This document shows positions 7,987 to 12,050 of a stretch of 12,050 nt of DNA, piece after piece. Below the pieces are notes generated by a model. The model ran no database searches. It had not been told where the DNA came from and worked only from the letters and a program-made list of their open reading frames with translations. Origin of the DNA: Candidatus Dadabacteria bacterium (GTDB taxonomy: Bacteria; Desulfobacterota_D; UBA1144; Nemesobacterales; UBA2774); NCBI GenBank assembly GCA_020027805.1, contig JAHKKQ010000052.1:1-12050 (forward strand), read 5' to 3'. The position numbers were made by a program, and so were the translations under genes. How positions within the stretch are numbered: position 1 is the first letter of the stretch; each line of letters opens with the position of its first letter.

Positions 7987-8038
7987 AAGGCGTGAAAATC
8001 TTTCAGGGCTGCGGGCGGAATTGAAAGATTTTAGCCTT
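7987..8038 (+). repeat. Long imperfect hairpin with perfect 11-bp stem
   Basis: AAAATCTTTCA (7995-8005) and TGAAAGATTTT (8022-8032) are perfect reverse complements around a G-rich 16-base loop (8006-8021). Outside an asymmetric bulge (GTG on the left, A on the right) the pairing resumes with AAGGC (7987-7991) and GCCTT (8034-8038), giving 16 base pairs in all. No T-run follows. It may be a mobile palindromic repeat, an RNA hairpin or a bidirectional transcription stop between pheS and dcd. Confidence 0.6.
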
Positions 8039-8080
8039 AATATGATATTTTTAGCAAATTATGTACAGTCGGTTGATTTT

Positions 8081-8125
8081 TGCTTCTTTTCATCAAGGAA
8101 AAGAAGAACGAACATTTGCTTTTCT
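8081..8125 (+). repeat. Hairpin repeat, copy A (loop ATCAAG)
   Basis: CTTCTTTTC (8083-8091) and GAAAAGAAG (8098-8106) form a perfect 9-bp stem with loop ATCAAG. The block runs on to a TTTGCTTTTCT tail (8115-8125). It aligns over about 45 bases with copy B at 8155-8201, sharing TGCTTCTTT at the start, the same loop, and the TTTGC-TTTTCT tail. Confidence 0.6.
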
Positions 8126-8154
8126 TTGCTTTTTCATAAACCACACTACGTGTA

Positions 8155-8201
8155 TGCTTCTTTGTATCAAGACAAAGACGAAAAATATATTTGCCTTTTC
8201 T
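8155..8201 (+). repeat. Hairpin repeat, copy B (loop ATCAAG)
   Basis: TCTTTGT (8159-8165) and ACAAAGA (8172-8178) form a 7-bp stem with the same ATCAAG loop as copy A. Compared with copy A, the two base pairs next to the loop are both changed, and changed on both arms so that pairing is kept. The tail TTTGCCTTTTCT matches that of copy A. Its right part (CAAAGACGAAAAAT...) also resembles the element at 7907-7935. Confidence 0.6.
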
Positions 8202-8266
8202 GTTTATTAGTCTTTTTGACAAGTGCAAAGCCAAACGCGGCAACCTCATCCCTCACTTCCCCCCGA

Positions 8267-8295
8267 TTGAGTAAAATCCGAGTCTGTGGTAGTAT
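8267..8295 (+). promoter_or_regulatory. Candidate promoter of dcd
   Basis: TTGAGT (8267-8272), a 17-base spacer and TAGTAT (8290-8295) make a good sigma70-type promoter. TG sits two bases before the -10 (TGGTAGTAT if read from 8287 with one base less of strictness). Transcription would start near 8302, leaving a short leader with AGGAG at 8328-8332, 8 bases before the dcd ATG. Confidence 0.5.
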
Positions 8296-8340
8296 GCTTT
8301 TCCCTAAGCGGCATAACCCAAATCACCAGGAGTAAAGACA

Positions 8341-8895
8341 ATGGGAGTTAAACCCGACCACTGGATCAGAAAGATGGCCATAGAGCATAAAATGATAGAC
8401 CCTTTCGTAGACGGACAAGTGAGAGAAGGCGCTATATCATACGGACTTTCCGCTTACGGCTACGACATCAGGGTGAGCGACGAATTCAAGGTATTCACGA
8501 ACGTATATAACACGGTAGTCGACCCCAAGGGGTTCGATGAAAGATCGTTCGTCGAAATTAATTCCGACGTATGCATGATCCCGCCCAATTCCTTCGCGCT
8601 TGCAAGGACGGTAGAGTACTTCAGGATACCCAGGAGCACTATCACCCTGTGTGTCGGCAAGTCCACATACGCCAGGTGCGGGATAATAGTCAACGTCACC
8701 CCGTTCGAGCCCGAGTGGGAGGGGTTTGTTACTCTCGAGATATCAAATACGACCCCGCTCCCGGCGAAAATATACGCAAACGAGGGCATAGCGCAGGTAC
8801 TATTCTTCGAGGCTGACGAGATGTGCGAGATCTCCTACGCCGACAAGAAGGGCAAATATCAGAAGCAGGTGGGGATCACCCCCCCGAAGGTATGA
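8341..8895 (+). CDS. dcd: dCTP deaminase
   Basis: A cytoplasmic homotrimeric enzyme of the dUTPase fold that deaminates dCTP to dUTP and ammonia; dUTPase then yields dUMP for thymidylate synthesis. At 184 residues it has the usual monofunctional length. The core GKSTYARCGIIVNVTPFEPE (106-125) is followed by the catalytic region WEGFVTLEISN (126-136), where Glu133 is the expected catalytic glutamate. The stretches SYGLSAYGYDIRVSDEFK (33-50) and IPPNSFALARTVEYFRIPR (80-98) are also diagnostic, and the nucleotide-closing C-terminal tail GKYQKQVGITPPKV is complete. It resembles the roughly 190-residue bacterial type (as in Xanthomonas) more than the E. coli sequence. I see no Asp/Tyr pattern that would argue for a bifunctional deaminase-dUTPase, though that cannot be excluded by eye. 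ATG at 8341 is 8 bases after AGGAG. It stands alone between two gaps and has its own candidate promoter. Confidence 0.96.
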   Translation: MGVKPDHWIRKMAIEHKMIDPFVDGQVREGAISYGLSAYGYDIRVSDEFKVFTNVYNTVVDPKGFDERSFVEINSDVCMIPPNSFALARTVEYFRIPRSTITLCVGKSTYARCGIIVNVTPFEPEWEGFVTLEISNTTPLPAKIYANEGIAQVLFFEADEMCEISYADKKGKYQKQVGITPPKV

Positions 8896-9004
8896 AACCG
8901 GAGGCCGGAATCCCCCGTCCTGACTGGAAAAATTAGCATTCGCGGTCCTCTCGTCCGCGCTTCAGGAATTACTTCGATAAATGTATTAAAACCCCTTGAT
9001 TTTA

Positions 9005-9033
9005 TTTCCATTTTTTGCCCGTCATGGTATAAT
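9005..9033 (+). promoter_or_regulatory. Promoter of gyrB
   Basis: A consensus TATAAT (9028-9033) is preceded by TG one base away (9025-9026), an extended -10, with a partial -35 TTTCCA (9005-9010) at the ideal 17-base spacing. It is the strongest promoter in the window by eye. The start would be near 9040, with GGAGGT (9069-9074) as the ribosome site. Confidence 0.6.
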
Positions 9034-9082
9034 ATTATCTCAGTAATTTCCCCCCTGCATGCATGTTCGGAGGTAGTGCATT

Positions 9083-11551
9083 TTGGATGTAAAAACAGAC
9101 CTGGATAAAGAGACTCAGACCAAAGAAGACAGCTCGTATACAGCAGAAAAAATTAAGGTCCTGCCCGGCCTGGAAGCCGTCAGGAAGCGCCCTGATATGT
9201 ACATCGGGGACACGAGCACCCGCGGATTCCACCACCTGGTGTTCGAGGTGCTGGATAACAGCGTGGACGAAGCCCTCGCCGGCTATTGCGACAGGATAAG
9301 CGTCACGATTCATGTGGACGAGAGCGTCACGATAGAGGACAACGGCAGGGGCATACCCGTCGACAAGCACGAGGAGACAGGCAAGTCAGCGGCTGAAGTG
9401 GTCATGACTATGCTCCATGCCGGCGGCAAGTTCGAAGGGAAGGTTTACCAGGTCTCGGGAGGACTTCACGGGGTCGGCGTCACCGTCGTCAACGCCCTTT
9501 CGGAGTACCTGAACCTCGAGATCAGGAGGGACGGCAAGGTCTGGTTCCAGCAATACGAGCGCGGCAACGCCGTTTCCGAGCTCAAGGAGACCGGAAAGAC
9601 CGACAGGAGGGGCACCAAGATAAGGTTCAAGCCCGACCCCCAGATCTTCGAGATTTACGAGTTCAGCTACGATACGCTCGCGCACAGGATAAGGGAGCTC
9701 GCCTTCCTCAACAGGGGCCTCGTCATCCAGCTCACTGACGAGAGGACCGGGAAGGGCCAGGAATTCTACTATAAGGGCGGTATCGTCGCCTTCGTCGAAG
9801 AGCTCAATAAGAACAAGAAGCCGCTCCATCCCGACCCGATATACGTATCGGGGGAGAAGGACGACATCATCGTGGAAGTGGCCCTCCAGTATAACGACGG
9901 CTACACCGAGACGGTTTTCTGTTACGCGAATAACATCAACAACATCGAGGGCGGCACCCACCTCACCGGGTTCAGGGGCGCGCTTACGAGGACGGTTAAC
10001 AAGTACGCGGAAGATAAAGGCCTGCTGAAAAATGCTAAAGTCACTCTCAGCGGCGACGACACGAGGGAAGGGCTTACGGGCGTAATAAGCGTAAAGCTCC
10101 CCGACCCCAAGTTCGAGGGACAGACCAAGACCAAGCTCGGCAATACGGACGTAAAGGGCATCGTAGAGACGCTCCTCAACGACAAGCTCGGGACATTTTT
10201 CGAGGAAAACCCGTCCGTCGCGAGAAAGATAATTGAAAAAACCGTCGATGCCGCACGGGCGAGGGAGGCCGCGAGGAAGGCGAGGGAGCTGACGAGGCGG
10301 AAGAGCGCGCTCGAATCGGGCTCTCTCCCCGGGAAGCTCGCCGACTGCCAGGAGCGCGACCCCGGGCTGTGCGAGCTGTTCATAGTCGAGGGCGAGTCCG
10401 CCGGAGGCTCCGCGAAGCAGGCGAGGTCCCGGTACAATCAGGCCGTCCTGCCGCTCCGCGGAAAGATACTGAACGTGGAGAAAGCCAGGTTCGACAAGAT
10501 GCTCGGCAACGAGGAGATACGGACCCTCATCACTGTCCTCGGCACGGGCATAGGGAGCGATGACTTCGATATCACGAAGCTCAGGTACCACAAGGTCATA
10601 CTTATGACAGACGCCGACGTGGACGGCTCTCATATCAGGACACTCCTTCTCACTTTCTTCTTCAGGCAGTTCGCCGAGGTTATAGACAGAGGCCACCTCT
10701 ACGTCGCCCAGCCCCCGCTCTACAGGGTGAAGCGCGGAAAGGAAGAGAAATATTTGAAAGACGACCATGTGTACGAAGATTATTTCCTCGAGCACGGCAC
10801 CAACGGAATAGTATTGAACGTCTCCGCGAACGGGAACGGCACGAAGGAGATAAAAGGGGCGAGGCTCTTCGATATCATAAAGAAATCGATCTCCTACGCC
10901 AAAGCCCTTGAGAGGATAGGGAAATGGGGCAGGGACATGAGGATCGTGGACGCATTCGCCAGCAGGGAAGGGATCAAAAAAGGGCATCTCAAGACGGACA
11001 AGTCGGTCGAGCTCGACGCTCATCTCCTGGAGATAAAGGACTGGATCGAGGCGAGGCACCCGGAAATTACGGGTCTGGACTGGCAGATTCACGACGACCC
11101 CGAGCACGAGGCGTCTAAAATTTCATATAGCTTCAAGGAAAGCGGCAGGCAGAGAACCACGTTGATCGATTTCGACTTCCTCAGCTCGCCCGAGTTTGGC
11201 GAGATAAGGAACCTCCGCGAGTCGATAAAGGCGGTCGGTGACCCTCCCTACGGCATACTCGACGACGAGACCGCCGTCGAGCTCCCGAGTCTCCCGGCCG
11301 TGACGGAGCACATTCTCACGCGCGGCAAGAAGGGCATGACGATTCAGAGGTATAAGGGTCTCGGCGAGATGAACCCGGAGCAGCTTTGGGAGACCACGAT
11401 GAATCCCGAAACCCGCGTGCTCAAGAAAGTAATGATAGAGGACGTAGTGGGGTCGGACGAGATATTCACGATCCTGATGGGTGACGAGGTGGAGCCGAGG
11501 AAGGAGTTCATCGAGACTAACGCCTTAAACGTCGTCAACCTCGACGTGTGA
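9083..11551 (+). CDS. gyrB: DNA gyrase subunit B
   Basis: ATPase subunit of the type IIA topoisomerase that introduces negative supercoils (GyrA2GyrB2). The GHKL ATPase domain has the catalytic Glu55 and Asn59 (HHLVFEVLDNSVDEALAG, 50-67), Asp86 in EDNGRGIP (85-92), and the ATP lid around GGKFEGKVYQVSGGLHGVGV (114-133). The transducer domain follows to about 410. The TOPRIM domain has EGESAGGSA (436-444) and DADVDGSH (510-517). Between about 552 and 745 there is a long insertion of the kind seen in Gram-negative GyrB, then the C-terminal RYKGLGEMNPEQLWETTMNP (756-775). The 822-residue length fits; ParE lacks this insertion. The start is TTG at 9083, 8 bases after GGAGGT (9069-9074). The next in-frame ATG (residue 39) would cut into the ATPase domain. 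It is not in the common dnaA-dnaN-recF-gyrB order: dcd precedes it and a cupin gene follows after 31 bases. Confidence 0.97.
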   Translation: MDVKTDLDKETQTKEDSSYTAEKIKVLPGLEAVRKRPDMYIGDTSTRGFHHLVFEVLDNSVDEALAGYCDRISVTIHVDESVTIEDNGRGIPVDKHEETGKSAAEVVMTMLHAGGKFEGKVYQVSGGLHGVGVTVVNALSEYLNLEIRRDGKVWFQQYERGNAVSELKETGKTDRRGTKIRFKPDPQIFEIYEFSYDTLAHRIRELAFLNRGLVIQLTDERTGKGQEFYYKGGIVAFVEELNKNKKPLHPDPIYVSGEKDDIIVEVALQYNDGYTETVFCYANNINNIEGGTHLTGFRGALTRTVNKYAEDKGLLKNAKVTLSGDDTREGLTGVISVKLPDPKFEGQTKTKLGNTDVKGIVETLLNDKLGTFFEENPSVARKIIEKTVDAARAREAARKARELTRRKSALESGSLPGKLADCQERDPGLCELFIVEGESAGGSAKQARSRYNQAVLPLRGKILNVEKARFDKMLGNEEIRTLITVLGTGIGSDDFDITKLRYHKVILMTDADVDGSHIRTLLLTFFFRQFAEVIDRGHLYVAQPPLYRVKRGKEEKYLKDDHVYEDYFLEHGTNGIVLNVSANGNGTKEIKGARLFDIIKKSISYAKALERIGKWGRDMRIVDAFASREGIKKGHLKTDKSVELDAHLLEIKDWIEARHPEITGLDWQIHDDPEHEASKISYSFKESGRQRTTLIDFDFLSSPEFGEIRNLRESIKAVGDPPYGILDDETAVELPSLPAVTEHILTRGKKGMTIQRYKGLGEMNPEQLWETTMNPETRVLKKVMIEDVVGSDEIFTILMGDEVEPRKEFIETNALNVVNLDV

Positions 11552-11582
11552 ACTTTAAATCCGCCGGTCTGGAACAAATAAG

Positions 11583-11948
11583 ATGCCCGAGTCCGTAAAG
11601 CACGTAAATCAAATCCCCGTAGAAAAGGTAAGCGCCGGGAGCCATACATACCGCCAGGTGCTGATAGGGCCCGACGAAGGGCCCAACTTCGCGATGAGGC
11701 GCTTTATTATGGAGCCGGGCGGAGGCATCCCCGCCCACACCAACACCGTCGAGCACGAGCAGTATGTGCTCCGCGGCCGCGCGAGGATAGGGATAGGAGA
11801 TAGAGTGTACGAGGTGAAAGCCGAGGACGTCCTATACATCCCCGTAGGTGTACCCCACTGGTACGAGGTCCTGGGCGGCGAGAATTTCGAGTTCCTCTGC
11901 ATGGTCCCCAACCGCGACGATCAGATAAAGCTAGTCGGAAGCGACTAA
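11583..11948 (+). CDS. Single-domain cupin protein
   Basis: A 121-residue protein made of one cupin beta-barrel of the Cupin_2 type, probably cytoplasmic, with no signal peptide. Cupin motif 1 is read in GGGIPAHTNTVEHEQYVLRG (46-65) with His52, His58 and Glu59; the second histidine of the usual H-x-H is replaced by Asn54. Motif 2 is IPVGVPHWYEV (86-96) with P-x-G-x-x-H and His92. These residues are the expected metal ligands, so metal binding is likely but may be altered. Cupins of this size include dioxygenases, isomerases and sensory or storage proteins, so no reaction can be assigned. ATG at 11583 lies 31 bases after the gyrB stop and has no clear ribosome site; it could be expressed by read-through from gyrB. 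An insertion sequence begins about 28 bases beyond its stop. Confidence 0.85.
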   Translation: MPESVKHVNQIPVEKVSAGSHTYRQVLIGPDEGPNFAMRRFIMEPGGGIPAHTNTVEHEQYVLRGRARIGIGDRVYEVKAEDVLYIPVGVPHWYEVLGGENFEFLCMVPNRDDQIKLVGSD

Positions 11949-11976
11949 TCTTCTCATCGATTCCGTAATAATTCAT

Positions 11977-12050
11977 GGGGCTGTCCTAGATAACTAGCCC
12001 AAATAACGTTTAACCCACTGTTTGAGTTGCTTTAATTGCGAATTGGGATC
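11977..12050. mobile_element. End of an insertion sequence (continues past the right edge)
   Basis: The bases become AT-rich just after the cupin gene, and a terminal-repeat-like GGGGCTGTCCTAGATAACTA begins at 11977. GGGCT (11978-11982) pairs with AGCCC (11996-12000), and CTAG (11986-11989) repeats at 11994-11997. A GGGGCTGTC-type end is common in DDE-transposase elements of the IS5/IS1182 sort. A transposase-like reading frame enters from the right and stops inside this terminal segment, as is usual for compact IS ends. The other end and the target duplication are outside the window, so the exact boundary and the family are not certain. Confidence 0.6.
11994..12050 (-). CDS. Transposase C-terminus (partial)
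   Basis: On the minus strand the last 18 codons of a gene enter from the right edge and end at TAG (11996-11994). They read DPNSQLKQLKQWVKRYLG, a short basic, Gln- and Lys-rich tail. The stop falls within the GGGGCTGTC-type terminal segment of the element, which is where transposase genes of compact insertion sequences normally end. The catalytic residues lie beyond the window, so the family cannot be named. The fragment is too short for certainty; the call rests on its position and composition. Confidence 0.5.
   Translation of the reverse strand, partial: DPNSQLKQLKQWVKRYLG

Larger units (their letters stand above)
7883..8340. other. AT-rich intergenic region with clustered inverted repeats
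   Basis: These 458 bases between pheS and dcd are much richer in A and T than the genes on either side. They hold no credible gene: open frames of 70-104 codons exist on both strands (8021-8335 plus, 8037-8249 minus), but they run through the repeats and have no ribosome site or recognisable protein. The contents are four inverted-repeat elements (7907-7935, 7987-8038, 8081-8125, 8155-8201) and, at the right end, the dcd promoter and ribosome site. A T-run right after the pheS stop (7885-7892) lacks a convincing stem. Confidence 0.7.

Noticed and set aside
8021..8335. 104-codon plus-strand open frame (and 70 codons on the minus strand, 8037-8249) upstream of dcd
   Set aside because: Both frames run through the hairpin repeats and, for the plus frame, through the dcd promoter. 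The similar protein segments within the plus frame simply reflect the DNA repeats.
8941..8959. CGCGG...CCGCG hairpin after dcd as a terminator
   Set aside because: The stem is 5 bp with a 9-base loop and no T-run follows; not enough for an intrinsic terminator.
9386..11107. 573-codon open frame on the minus strand opposite gyrB
   Set aside because: It is fully inside gyrB, which has intact domains end to end. The opposite frame stays open because of GC-rich codon bias; it encodes a Leu/Val/Glu/Arg-rich sequence with no recognisable fold or ribosome site.
1..12050. CRISPR array, toxin-antitoxin pair, tRNA or rRNA gene, defence island or biosynthetic cluster
   Set aside because: I looked for regularly spaced repeats, cloverleaf-like segments and accessory gene pairs and found none; apart from the repeats and the IS end, this is an ordinary core-genome region.

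Overview
This 12 kb stretch is ordinary bacterial chromosome made mostly of conserved housekeeping and transport genes. The genes are GC-rich, with heavy use of AGG (Arg) and ATA (Ile) codons, while the gaps between genes are AT-rich. The gyrase B subunit carries the long insertion in its TOPRIM half that is typical of Gram-negative lineages. There is a K+-independent-type proton-pumping pyrophosphatase, and the dCTP deaminase is the plain, non-bifunctional type. Together these suggest a Gram-negative, probably environmental and poorly characterised lineage (deltaproteobacteria-like or a neighbouring phylum). That placement is an impression from protein style and codon use, not a phylogeny.

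Layout from left to right. (1) Minus strand, 1-2054: a CstA/BtsT-family carbon-starvation transporter, followed with a 5-base overlap by a small cysteine-rich gene that runs off the left edge and seems to start at ATT. (2) A divergent gap of about 460 bases (2055-2513) with a candidate promoter and short hairpins. (3) Plus strand, 2514-6716: membrane pyrophosphatase (hppA), an APC-superfamily amino-acid permease 33 bases later, then a small DUF456 membrane protein. (4) Plus strand, 6863-7882: pheS, unusually without pheT behind it. (5) An AT-rich gap of about 460 bases (7883-8340) with four inverted-repeat elements; two are imperfect direct repeats whose hairpin stems differ by compensating base pairs. 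(6) Plus strand: dcd (8341-8895), then gyrB (9083-11551, TTG start), then a small single-domain cupin (11583-11948). (7) From about 11977 to the right edge: the end of an insertion sequence, with the last 18 codons of a probable transposase on the minus strand.

The left half is a membrane-transport block: nutrient uptake by CstA and the permease, and proton pumping by HppA, which also removes the pyrophosphate made in biosynthesis. The right half is information processing and nucleotide supply: phenylalanyl-tRNA charging, dCTP to dUTP for thymidylate synthesis, and DNA supercoiling. Apart from hppA-permease and perhaps gyrB-cupin, the genes do not look like one operon. pheS, dcd and gyrB each have a candidate promoter with a shared extended -10 element (TGGTA...). 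No CRISPR array, toxin-antitoxin pair, phage, defence or biosynthetic cluster is visible. The points most worth checking are the small cysteine-rich gene attached to cstA, the covarying repeat pair upstream of dcd, and the IS end.
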